Source: JACJYM01 sp965230495 (lineage in GTDB: Bacteria; Bacteroidota; Bacteroidia; Chitinophagales; Saprospiraceae). Taken from it: 64,000 bases of DNA. Positions 56,227 to 64,000 of the stretch are shown here, piece after piece. The first letter of the stretch is position 1, and the number at the start of each line of letters is the position of its first letter. The DNA lies in contig OZ246004.1 of NCBI GenBank assembly GCA_965230495.1, forward strand, positions 3,410,001 through 3,474,000, written 5' to 3'. The notes beneath the pieces are model-generated. The model ran no database searches, had not been told where the DNA came from, and saw only the letters and a program-made list of their open reading frames with translations. Made by a program: the position numbers and the translations under genes.

Positions 56227-57540
56227 ATGATAGAAGTAAAAGAAAATTTAAAATACAAAGTCAAAGATATTGGCTTAAGTGAGTGGGGAAGAGAAGAGAT
56301 AAAGCTTGCGGAAGCTGAGATGCCAGGACTAATGTCTCTTCGCAAGGAGTATAAAAATGAAAAACCGCTAAAAGGGGCGAGAATTGCGGGTTGTTTGCAT
56401 ATGACGATTCAAACAGCGGTTTTAATAGAAACTTTGGTAGAGTTGGGAGCTGAGGTGAGTTGGAGTTCTTGTAATATTTTTTCAACACAAGATCATGCAG
56501 CTGCGGCTATTGCGGAAGCAGGAGTGCCTGTTTATGCTTGGAAAGGAATGAATGATAAAGAATTCTGGTGGTGTATTGAACAGACCTTATTTGCGTTTGA
56601 AGACGGAAAACCTTTGAATATGATTTTGGACGATGGTGGAGATTTAACAAACGTTGTCTTTGATAAGTATCCAGAATTAGTTGATGGGATAAAAGGATTG
56701 AGTGAAGAAACTACAACAGGTGTACATAGATTGTATGATAGAGAAAAAAATGGTACGCTTGTAATGCCAGCAATCAATGTAAATGATTCGGTTACTAAGT
56801 CTAAGTTTGATAACAAGTATGGATGTAAAGAATCTCTTGTAGATGCCATTAGAAGAGCTACAGATGTTATGATGGCTGGAAAAGTAGCTGTTGTAGCAGG
56901 CTATGGGGATGTAGGTAAAGGTTCTGCAGCTTCACTTCGAGGAGCTGGGTGCAGAGTTATTGTTACTGAAATAGACCCCATTTGTGCTTTACAAGCTGCG
57001 ATGGATGGATTTGCTGTTAAGAAAATGGAAAATGCAATTCCCGAAGCCAACATCGTAGTAACGGCTACAGGAAATAAGGATGTTATCAATGGTGATCATT
57101 TCAGACTGATGAAGGACAAAACAATCGTTTGTAATATTGGACACTTTGATAATGAAATTGATGTGGCATGGTTAAATAAAAATCATGGTGACTCAAAGGT
57201 TCAGATTAAACCTCAGGTAGACAAATATACTGTTGGGGATAAAGACGTTTTATTATTGGCGGAGGGAAGATTGGTGAATTTAGGTTGTGCTACAGGTCAT
57301 CCATCTTTTGTTATGTCCAATAGTTTTACAAATCAGACGTTGGCACAGATAGAACTTTGGAATAATTCGGATAAGTATGAAAATAAGGTTTATACTCTTC
57401 CAAAGCACTTAGATGAGAAGGTTGCCAGATTACACCTTGAAAAAATTGGTGTAGAATTAGAACAATTAAATCAAGAACAAGCAGAGTATATTGGAGTTAA
57501 AGTAGAGGGCCCTTATAAGCCTGAATACTATCGTTACTAA
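56227..57540 (+). CDS. ahcY: Adenosylhomocysteinase
   Basis: The 437-residue enzyme splits S-adenosylhomocysteine into homocysteine and adenosine, and so recycles methyl-transfer products. Motifs include [37 protein letters not shown], the NAD-binding [19 protein letters not shown], and the C-terminal signature with YKPEYYRY. The length and order match bacterial and eukaryotic AhcY. With egtD and other SAM-users in the genome its role in methyl recycling is plain. Confidence 0.96.
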   Translation: MIEVKENLKYKVKDIGLSEWGREEIKLAEAEMPGLMSLRKEYKNEKPLKGARIAGCLHMTIQTAVLIETLVELGAEVSWSSCNIFSTQDHAAAAIAEAGVPVYAWKGMNDKEFWWCIEQTLFAFEDGKPLNMILDDGGDLTNVVFDKYPELVDGIKGLSEETTTGVHRLYDREKNGTLVMPAINVNDSVTKSKFDNKYGCKESLVDAIRRATDVMMAGKVAVVAGYGDVGKGSAASLRGAGCRVIVTEIDPICALQAAMDGFAVKKMENAIPEANIVVTATGNKDVINGDHFRLMKDKTIVCNIGHFDNEIDVAWLNKNHGDSKVQIKPQVDKYTVGDKDVLLLAEGRLVNLGCATGHPSFVMSNSFTNQTLAQIELWNNSDKYENKVYTLPKHLDEKVARLHLEKIGVELEQLNQEQAEYIGVKVEGPYKPEYYRY

Positions 57541-57552
57541 GAGAAGTTTTTA

Positions 57553-58035
57553 ATGAATATTATATTATCGTGCATATTTAGTTTGATCATGTTAACTAAT
57601 ATGCACGATTTTCATTTTAGTACCATCGAATTGAATATTAATACAAGTAGAAATTCAATAGAAATAACCAGCCATATCTTTATTGACGATTTGGAACTTG
57701 AGATTTTTGATGGACAAAAAATAGATATTCTTGATAGTTTAGATAATAAAAGTTTGTTCAATAATTACTTCAATAAACACTTGAGTGTAATTAATAAATC
57801 GTCAATACTCGAATTAAATTATTTAGGTAGTGAGCCAACGCAATCGCTAGACGCCCTCTGGATATATTTAGAAATCGAAAATATTAATCCTCGAATAATG
57901 GAGATTAGTGTAGATATCTTGATGGCTATGTATGAAGATCAAAGAAATTTGGTGACGATTAAAAAAGATAATCAAAAGATAATAAGCAAGTTATTGGATA
58001 GAAACGACTATACATTCGAATATCATAGCCCATGA
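57553..58035 (+). CDS. DUF6702-like exported protein
   Basis: The 160-residue protein begins with a short signal (MNIILSCIFSLIMLTNMHDF) and then HFSTIELNINTSRNSIEITSHIFIDDLE, which resembles DUF6702 proteins of Bacteroidota, whose function is unknown. It ends with an ATGA overlap into yidD, so it is co-translated with it. Confidence 0.6.
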   Translation: MNIILSCIFSLIMLTNMHDFHFSTIELNINTSRNSIEITSHIFIDDLELEIFDGQKIDILDSLDNKSLFNNYFNKHLSVINKSSILELNYLGSEPTQSLDALWIYLEIENINPRIMEISVDILMAMYEDQRNLVTIKKDNQKIISKLLDRNDYTFEYHSP

Positions 58036-58286
58036 ATGTTGTGAATAAAGTATTAAAAAGCGTAGTTATTTTGCCAATAAAACTCTACCAACTCCTAATT
58101 TCTCCAATATTGGGAAGTAATTGTAAATATCAACCTACTTGTAGTCAATACATGATAGGAAGCATTGAAAAATGGGGAATAATTCATGGTTTTTTTTTAG
58201 GAATTAAAAGAATATTACGTTGTCATCCATGGAGTAAAGGAGGATACGATCCTGTTCCAGAGAAATCCGATTGTTGTGAGAATTGA
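58032..58286 (+). CDS. yidD: YidD, membrane-protein insertion efficiency factor
   Basis: The 84-residue protein has the strongly conserved YidD core: SPILGSNCKYQPTCSQYMI, GFFLGIKRILRCHPWSKGGYDPVPE. YidD is an inner-membrane-associated helper of YidC. In most bacteria it lies with rnpA, rpmH and yidC; here it is away from those genes. It overlaps both neighbours (4 bp before, 11 bp after). Confidence 0.92.
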   Translation: MNVVNKVLKSVVILPIKLYQLLISPILGSNCKYQPTCSQYMIGSIEKWGIIHGFFLGIKRILRCHPWSKGGYDPVPEKSDCCEN

Positions 58287-59466
58287 GAAGGAAATTGAAG
58301 ATTTAGGGGCGAAAAAGTACAATATTATAGTCGTTATACCTGCATGTAATGAGTATGATTATATCCAGAAATGTATTAATTCTTTACGTGAGTGTGATAC
58401 CGAAGGTTTAAGTGTATTAATAATAATCATTGTCAATAATGGCTATTTAAATAACGAAGAAACGATACTTTCTAACGAAAGAACAATTGAGTTTTTAAAT
58501 GAGTTAAATAAGATTAACGATAATATCAATTTTCTTTTTGAGTATTACAGAGAAGGAATTAATGGAGTAGGAATGGCAAGAAAGGTGGGAATGGATTTAG
58601 CATATGACATTTTTAATTCAAGTGGAAAGGATGGAATTATTGCATGTTTGGATGCCGATTGCGTAGTCGATACCAATTATTTTCTGGCGTTAGACGATGG
58701 TTTTGCAAACAATAGTAAGAAGGAAGCTGCATCAGTTAGATTTGAACATAATCTGGTAGATGAGAGTATTATAAAATATGAGCTTCATCTCAGATATTAT
58801 ATTGATATTCAAAGGAGGGTTAACCTACCTTTTGCTTATCAAACAGTTGGAAGTGCGATGGCGGTAAGATCAACTGCTTATAGAAAGCAAGGTGGAATGA
58901 ATAAAAGACAGGCAGGAGAGGATTTTTACTTTTTGCAAAAGTTTATTTCATTGGATAAATGCTTTGAGATTAATACTACGAAAGTAATACCTAGTGGACG
59001 AAAGTCTCAAAGAGTCCCTTTTGGGACAGGAAAGGCCATTGTAGACATTGAATCGAACAATGGGCAATATATGTCTTACCACCCAAGAAGTTTCTATAAA
59101 ATTGAAAAGGCGATAAATTACATTTTACATTCTTGGAATGAAGTATGTGAAATACCGAAAGCAGATGAGAAGGTTATATCATATTTTGAATCTCAAAACT
59201 ACATTGACAAATGGGCGGAGATTTTAAATAACACATCTTCAAAAGAAAATTTCAAGAAGAGGTTTTTCAAATGGTTCAATGCCTTCAGACTTATGAAATG
59301 TCTTCATCACTTGGATGATAGAATGGAAATCCATGAAGCATGTCGGCTTTATTTGTCAGAGGCTTACGAAAAAAACTTTATTACCAATTCTGACATGCTT
59401 CAATTTTTAAAAGATCAGGCATACGGTTCTAATGTAATGCAGGACGTATTTCAAGAGAATCAATGA
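58276..59466 (+). CDS. Family 2 glycosyltransferase
   Basis: The 396-residue protein has a GT-A fold: NIIVVIPACNEYDYIQKCINSL, DGIIACLDADCVVDTNYFLAL (DxD-like motif), and QAGEDFYFLQKFISL. The start is a GTG at 58276 that overlaps yidD by 11 bp; no ATG is in frame before the conserved strand. No membrane segment is clear. It likely transfers a sugar to an unknown acceptor. The stop lies 38 bp inside the convergent miaE gene. Confidence 0.85.
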   Translation: MRIEKEIEDLGAKKYNIIVVIPACNEYDYIQKCINSLRECDTEGLSVLIIIIVNNGYLNNEETILSNERTIEFLNELNKINDNINFLFEYYREGINGVGMARKVGMDLAYDIFNSSGKDGIIACLDADCVVDTNYFLALDDGFANNSKKEAASVRFEHNLVDESIIKYELHLRYYIDIQRRVNLPFAYQTVGSAMAVRSTAYRKQGGMNKRQAGEDFYFLQKFISLDKCFEINTTKVIPSGRKSQRVPFGTGKAIVDIESNNGQYMSYHPRSFYKIEKAINYILHSWNEVCEIPKADEKVISYFESQNYIDKWAEILNNTSSKENFKKRFFKWFNAFRLMKCLHHLDDRMEIHEACRLYLSEAYEKNFITNSDMLQFLKDQAYGSNVMQDVFQENQ

Positions 59467-60013
59467 TTTCAGCTTCTATATCTAACCACCAATTCAACCT
59501 GTCATATACTTTTTGATCATCAAAATATATCAAGGCCATTTTTACAAAAATATGTCCATGTTTTGCTTCCGACGTCCATAGACGTTTATAGAATTTTTTT
59601 AGATCTTCATCAATTAAGGTATCTGCTACGAGCTTAAAACGTTCCGCACCTCTGGTTTCCAAAACTGAAGCAATTAACAACCTATCTAAAAACCTTTCGA
59701 GAATTCCAGAATGACATTTTTTAACTAGAGCTTTAGCATACTTATCTTCAGGAATGGAATGCAAAAGTTGGACACCACGAGACTGCATGATTTGATAGAC
59801 ATCCCGGAAATGTTCCAACTCTTCAATTCCGGTCTCAATTAGTTCAGGAATAATTTCCACACGGTCAGGATATTTAGCCACCATGCTCATCGCCATAGAT
59901 GATGCTTTTCTCTCGCAATCAGCATGGTCTTGAAGAAAAGAATCGAAATCATTCATTACAGCTTCTATCCATTCTTGCTTACTATTGTTTCGACAATTTA
60001 AATTGAGTTTCAT
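59429..60013 (-). CDS. miaE: MiaE-type tRNA hydroxylase
   Basis: The 194-residue ferritin-like di-iron protein resembles tRNA-(ms2io6A)37 hydroxylase. Metal ligands are in DHADCERKASSMAM, GIEELEHFRDVYQ, VLETRGAERFK and SEAKHGHIFVK (Glu and ExxH pairs). It modifies the adenosine at position 37 of some tRNAs. It overlaps the convergent glycosyltransferase by 38 bp. Family assignment is firm; activity in this organism would need its miaA/miaB partners, which are not in the window. Confidence 0.88.
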   Translation of the reverse strand: MKLNLNCRNNSKQEWIEAVMNDFDSFLQDHADCERKASSMAMSMVAKYPDRVEIIPELIETGIEELEHFRDVYQIMQSRGVQLLHSIPEDKYAKALVKKCHSGILERFLDRLLIASVLETRGAERFKLVADTLIDEDLKKFYKRLWTSEAKHGHIFVKMALIYFDDQKVYDRLNWWLDIEAEIIDSLEIRPALH

Positions 60014-60063
60014 ATTATATCATTATAAGGAAGAGTTGTAAAGATACTAGAATCAATAATTAA

Positions 60064-60092
60064 TTGTAGTTCGAAAAGATTAAATAACTTTG
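60064..60092 (+). promoter_or_regulatory. Full Bacteroidota promoter that sets the folB start
   Basis: TTG (60064-60066), 18 nt, TAACTTTG (60085-60092). It ends 19 nt before the ATG at 60111, and rules out an upstream TTG start at 60090 that would overlap the box. Confidence 0.75.
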
Positions 60093-60110
60093 CCTAAAAT
60101 TCAAAAGAAT

Positions 60111-60461
60111 ATGAAGACAACTGTAGGACTTAGAGGAGTAGAGTTTTATGCTTTTCACGGATATTATGAAGAGGAAAGGAAAGCAGGAAATACTTTTATA
60201 GTCGATCTAGAAGTGGAACTAAAGACTTTTGACAGTTCTGACGATAATATTAATGATACAGTAAACTATGAAAAACTATATTCGATTTGCGAAGAAGAAA
60301 TGAAAAACACTCAAAAATTGCTCGAAACAGTAGTCTTGAATATTCTGACGAATATAAAAAATAGGTACGAAAAAGTGATTTCTGCCAAGGTCAAACTGGA
60401 AAAGTTAGCTCCTCAACTTGGAGGTAAGGTTGAAAAGGCTGTAGTAACAATGACATTTTAA
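60111..60461 (+). CDS. folB: Dihydroneopterin aldolase
   Basis: The 116-residue enzyme of folate synthesis converts dihydroneopterin to 6-hydroxymethyl-dihydropterin. Motifs are VGLRGVEFYAFHGYYEEER, NTFIVDLEVEL and KLEKLAPQLGGKVEKAVV. The start at 60111 fits the promoter and gives the usual length. It is separated by 39 bp from the DUF4837 gene. Confidence 0.9.
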   Translation: MKTTVGLRGVEFYAFHGYYEEERKAGNTFIVDLEVELKTFDSSDDNINDTVNYEKLYSICEEEMKNTQKLLETVVLNILTNIKNRYEKVISAKVKLEKLAPQLGGKVEKAVVTMTF

Positions 60462-60500
60462 TACAACCTTTATTCCTTATATTGCATCTAATATGTGTGA

Positions 60501-61601
60501 ATGATAGCAAACATGACTATTTCGGAGTTTAAATACTTTTTTATTATTGCTTTGTTCTTTTTTGCTTCTTGTAAAAATGATCTGGCAAATACTACTGGAC
60601 CAAAACCTCCAGCGATGGGTGTGATCAACGAAATTGTTGTGATTGCAGATGAAGATGTTTATAATGGAGCGATAGGTGATTCACTTCGCTACTATTATAG
60701 CTCAGCTTTTCCGATATTACCTACTCCGGAACCGTTATTTGATTTACGACATTTTACTGTCGAGGATCTTACTGTTGAACCATTAAGAAAGGAACTAAGA
60801 ACGTATTTGGTATTAGCTAATCTGGAGGATTTGGATTCTCCGACAACGCAAATGGTAAGAAGAGATCTTGGTGAAGATAGATTTTTGAAAGCAAAAGAGA
60901 ATGGTATTAATTCGTCGGTAGGAAGGGATAAATGGGCCAGAGGGCAACTACTTTTTTATTTATTTGGAAATACTAAAGAGGAAATGGTCAAATCATTGAT
61001 AAGTAACTTCAGTGCGATAGCAGAAAGGGTTAATGAACATGATGAGACTTCTTTATCAGCTAATATTTATACTGCCCGACGTGTAAACGAAGGACTGTCA
61101 TCTAGTATTGCGGAAAAATTTGGTTTGAGAATTAAAATACCAGGTGATTACAAATCAGTTGTAGAAGAAGATTCTTTTTTATGGTTACGGAAGAATAAAA
61201 GAGATGCTGTTTTAAATATTGTTGTTTCTAAAGAACCTTATGTAGATGCATCTCAATGGAAGAAGGATAACGTGGTACGTTTTAGAGATGAGTATGGAAA
61301 AAAATATATAAGTAGTGATATCGAAGATTCTTATATGGTTACTAACGAAGTTGATCTTCCTATTTTCGAATATGATGCCATTGTTGACAGCCGGTCTATT
61401 AAAGAGTATCGAGGTATTTGGGAGATGGAAAAGGATTTTAAAGGTGGCCCATTTATTACTTATGCTATTCCAATTCCGGAAATCGAAAGCCTCGTTTTTG
61501 TTGACGTTTTTGTATTGGCTCCAGGTACTAGAAAGAGAGACCTTATGCAACAGCTAGATTATATAATTAAGACAGCAGAGATCACCGAATCACATCTATA
61601 G
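60501..61601 (+). CDS. DUF4837-family lipoprotein
   Basis: The 366-residue protein has a lipoprotein signal (FKYFFIIALFFFASCKND; an ATG at 60501 or 60513 may start it) and the DUF4837 pattern beginning GVINEIVVIADEDVYNGAIGD. DUF4837 proteins occur across Bacteroidota and are of unknown function; they are thought to be envelope lipoproteins. It may be transcribed with folB. Confidence 0.8.
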   Translation: MIANMTISEFKYFFIIALFFFASCKNDLANTTGPKPPAMGVINEIVVIADEDVYNGAIGDSLRYYYSSAFPILPTPEPLFDLRHFTVEDLTVEPLRKELRTYLVLANLEDLDSPTTQMVRRDLGEDRFLKAKENGINSSVGRDKWARGQLLFYLFGNTKEEMVKSLISNFSAIAERVNEHDETSLSANIYTARRVNEGLSSSIAEKFGLRIKIPGDYKSVVEEDSFLWLRKNKRDAVLNIVVSKEPYVDASQWKKDNVVRFRDEYGKKYISSDIEDSYMVTNEVDLPIFEYDAIVDSRSIKEYRGIWEMEKDFKGGPFITYAIPIPEIESLVFVDVFVLAPGTRKRDLMQQLDYIIKTAEITESHL

Positions 61602-61684
61602 ACTGCTACTTTATTTCCTAACATATTGAAGAATAAGAAGATTATTTTCTTATAATTGTAGCCCTAACTAAAAATTGGTCTAAG

Positions 61685-63361
61685 ATGAGTTTTCCTTCTG
61701 ATTTAAGTATTGCACAAAATGCCAAGTTAATTTCAATCAAAGAAATTGCTGATAAGCTTAACATTGCTGACGAAGATCTTCACCCTTATGGAAGATACAT
61801 TTCAAAAATTCCTTTAAGATATATTTCAGAAGAAAGAGTTAAAAAGAATAAACTTATCCTCGTTACGGCGATTAATCCTACTCCGGCAGGTGAAGGAAAA
61901 ACAACGGTATCCATTGGCTTGAATGAAGGATTGAATAAAATAGGAAAGCAATCCATAGTTGTACTTCGCGAACCTTCTCTAGGTCCCGTATTTGGAATAA
62001 AAGGAGGAGCCGCTGGAGGCGGATATTCTCAGGTAGTACCCATGGAGGACATTAATCTTCATTTTACTGGCGACTTTTCCGCTGTAGAGAAAGCGAACAA
62101 TTTATTATCGGCATTAATAGATAATAACCTTCAAAACAAAGTAAATAAGTTGGGGATAGACCCTAGAACCATTGTATGGAAAAGAGTAATGGATATGAAC
62201 GATCGGGCTCTTAGAAATATAGTGGTTGGACTAGGAGGAACGGCAAATGGTGTACCTCGAGAAGATGGATTTAATATAACGCCTGCTTCCGAAGTAATGG
62301 CGATATTATGTATGTCTCAAGATAGGGCAGATTTAAAAAGACGGCTTGGTAATATTTTTGTCGGATTGACATATGATAAAAAGCCTATTTATGCTAGAGA
62401 CCTAAAGGCAGAAGGAGCGATGGCTTTGCTATTAAAGGATGCCATCAAACCTAATCTGGTGCAAACATTAGAAGGGAATCCCGCTATAATCCACGGAGGA
62501 CCATTTGCAAATATTGCTCAAGGTACTAACACAATTATAGCGACAAAAATGGGTATGTCTCTATGTGAATATACCGTTACCGAGGCTGGTTTTGGAGCCG
62601 ATCTAGGTGCTGAGAAGTTTATGAATATCAAATGTGGATATGGAGATATAGGTCCTGATGCCATTGTTTTGGTGGCAACGATCAGAGCTTTGAGACATCA
62701 TGGGGGAGCAAAGAAAGATGAATATAACCAACCAGACATAGAAAGAGTAAATAGAGGATTTGACAATTTAGAAAAGCATATTGAAAATTGTCGGAAATTT
62801 GGAATTACTCCCACAGTCGCAATAAACCATTTTCCTAATGATAGTGAAGAAGAATTGAAGTTTGTAATTGACAGATGTGCCGCTTTAGGAGTAAAAGCCA
62901 TTATCAGTTACGGTTTTGCAAAAGGAGGAGAAGGAACAAAAGAATTGGCTCAAGCTGTAGTAGAAAGGATAGCAACAGGGGAAAATAGTTTTGAGCGTTT
63001 GTATGATTGGAATTTAACCATAGAAGAGAAGATAGGAAGGATTGCAAAGGAAGTCTATGGAGCAACAGACGTAGATTATTCTACTGAGGCCAGAAGACAG
63101 TTGAAATCATTAAAGGAATTAGGAATGGATGATTTACCGATATGTATGGCTAAAACGCAAAAATCTCTTTCTGATAAAGTGAGTTTAAGAGGAAGGCCGA
63201 GAGATTTTATTGTTCATGTTAGAGAGTTTGAGTTTGCTGCAGGAGCAGGTTTCGTGATTCCTATATTAGGTAATATGATGAGAATGCCAGGTCTGCCCTC
63301 TATTCCTGCGTCGGAAGGTATGGATATCGATAGTGATGGTATGGTGACTGGATTAAGTTAA
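61685..63361 (+). CDS. fhs: Formate-tetrahydrofolate ligase
   Basis: The 558-residue enzyme makes 10-formyl-THF from formate and ATP. Motifs include the P-loop TPAGEGKTTVSIGLNEGL, PSLGPVFGIKGGAAGGGYSQV and GGPFANIAQGTNTIIATKMG. It is full length. With folB and ahcY nearby it forms part of one-carbon metabolism. Its stop overlaps that of the convergent flippase gene in TTAA. Confidence 0.96.
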   Translation: MSFPSDLSIAQNAKLISIKEIADKLNIADEDLHPYGRYISKIPLRYISEERVKKNKLILVTAINPTPAGEGKTTVSIGLNEGLNKIGKQSIVVLREPSLGPVFGIKGGAAGGGYSQVVPMEDINLHFTGDFSAVEKANNLLSALIDNNLQNKVNKLGIDPRTIVWKRVMDMNDRALRNIVVGLGGTANGVPREDGFNITPASEVMAILCMSQDRADLKRRLGNIFVGLTYDKKPIYARDLKAEGAMALLLKDAIKPNLVQTLEGNPAIIHGGPFANIAQGTNTIIATKMGMSLCEYTVTEAGFGADLGAEKFMNIKCGYGDIGPDAIVLVATIRALRHHGGAKKDEYNQPDIERVNRGFDNLEKHIENCRKFGITPTVAINHFPNDSEEELKFVIDRCAALGVKAIISYGFAKGGEGTKELAQAVVERIATGENSFERLYDWNLTIEEKIGRIAKEVYGATDVDYSTEARRQLKSLKELGMDDLPICMAKTQKSLSDKVSLRGRPRDFIVHVREFEFAAGAGFVIPILGNMMRMPGLPSIPASEGMDIDSDGMVTGLS

Positions 63362-64000
63362 CTTTGTTTACTGGTTTTTAGAAAGTAGATAAATGCTGCT
63401 AAGGAAAAGAGTCCCGACACCCAAAGGAGAGCGGATGTTGTAATAGCAGCTCCTTTTATTCCCATATTTAGGATCATAAAATAACCAATAATAATATTGA
63501 GAATCAGTACTATTAAGGATAGTATAGTATTTGTTTTTGGCCAACCAATAGCTGAGAGCATATTTCCCATAGGGATTCTAAACATCAAAGCTCCGGCCAA
63601 ACCAATAGAGAAAATGAAAATTAGATTTTTGTTATCGGAATATTCACTTCCAAATAAAAGCATAATCTTATCTGAAAAGAAATAGAATACGAGTAAAAAG
63701 AAGAGAGAGATGAACGTAAAGATTTTTAGATAAGAGAAATAATAAGAGCTTAGGTAGGTTGCATTTTTTTTAGATTCTCCAGCCAATTTAACAAAATCAG
63801 ATGCTAGTACTGACGAACCCAAAATCATAAGGCTTAAAGGAATAATACTGGAGGCTTTGTATTGGGCCAATAGTTCTGAATCTGATAGAAGATTTCCGAT
63901 TAGCAAAATGTCTGTAGCGAACAATAACTGCGATAAAACACCTCCAATACTCATATGAATTCCGTAGAGAAAAACATCTTTATAATTATACTCTTTGTTA
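63358..64000 (-). CDS. Polysaccharide flippase, C-terminal part (truncated by window edge)
   Basis: The frame is open to the window's right edge: past the first Met (63954) it continues without a stop (NKEYNYKDVFLYGIHMS), so the gene starts beyond base 64000. The visible 213 or so residues have about six membrane helices (QLLFATDILLIGNLL, IFTFISLFFLLVFYFF, LIFIFSIGLAGALMFRIPMG) like the C-terminal half of Wzx/MATE-type flippases. The substrate would be a lipid-linked oligosaccharide. Confidence 0.8.
   Translation of the reverse strand, partial: NKEYNYKDVFLYGIHMSIGGVLSQLLFATDILLIGNLLSDSELLAQYKASSIIPLSLMILGSSVLASDFVKLAGESKKNATYLSSYYFSYLKIFTFISLFFLLVFYFFSDKIMLLFGSEYSDNKNLIFIFSIGLAGALMFRIPMGNMLSAIGWPKTNTILSLIVLILNIIIGYFMILNMGIKGAAITTSALLWVSGLFSLAAFIYFLKTSKQS

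Noticed and set aside
60090..60110. TTG start of folB at 60090
   Set aside because: It overlaps the -7 box at 60085-60092; the ATG at 60111 gives the usual length.

Overview
The window comes from a low-GC member of the Bacteroidota. Four things support this: several secreted proteins end in type IX secretion (T9SS) sorting domains; near-perfect TAnnTTTG -7 promoter boxes lie upstream of many genes; the first gene is the end of an OMP_b-brl_3-like outer-membrane barrel; and the 16S gene looks Bacteroidota-like. Long SprB, dockerin, CHAT and T9SS proteins suggest a Saprospiria-like marine or sediment lineage, but that narrower placement is inference. I see no prophage, insertion sequence or CRISPR array.

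Layout. 1-8 kb: end of an outer-membrane barrel gene, a CNNM/CBS transporter, small envelope proteins including a tandem paralogue pair, a propeller-SprB-OmpA protein and an ABC-F ATPase. 8-13 kb: feoAB iron uptake, a lone tail-collar protein, a T9SS cargo protein and a leucine-rich-repeat protein. 13-22 kb: M16 peptidase, GT39-type glycosyltransferase, GHMP kinase, YjbQ, LysE exporter, pseudouridine synthase, a Crp/Fnr regulator, a TPR lipoprotein and a SPOR protein. 22-27 kb: a thiol and oxidative-stress block (TlpA-like oxidoreductase, MsrA, hydrolase-OsmC fusion, EgtB, EgtD, single-Cys racemase-like protein). 27-34 kb: uvrA, an ECF sigma factor, a VWA/YfbK surface protein with a shortened tandem paralogue, and an M42 aminopeptidase.

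34.9-47.6 kb is the most unusual part. A minus-strand run encodes an S8 protease with a T9SS tail, a TPR-CHAT protease predicted to face the periplasm, a beta-helix/VWA T9SS protein and a dockerin/T9SS protein. Divergent from it are a sigma-70-family factor and an overlapping single-pass TPR membrane protein that looks like its anti-sigma partner. The 240-bp divergent region holds a perfect 14-bp inverted repeat and three TTGTnACAA-like sites. This is my best candidate for an undescribed system: sigma-controlled, surface or periplasmic proteolysis.

48-55.4 kb: tRNA-Val, rpsA carrying an extra C-terminal helix-hairpin-helix domain, then an rRNA operon (16S, tRNA-Ile only, 23S, 5S) closed by a clear terminator. 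55.4-64 kb: housekeeping genes (AhpD-like protein, ahcY, yidD, GT2 glycosyltransferase, miaE, folB, DUF4837 lipoprotein, fhs) and the C-terminal part of a polysaccharide flippase that runs off the right edge.

Coordinates of RNA ends are estimates from conserved terminal pairing. Functional names rest on motif recognition, not on database searches.
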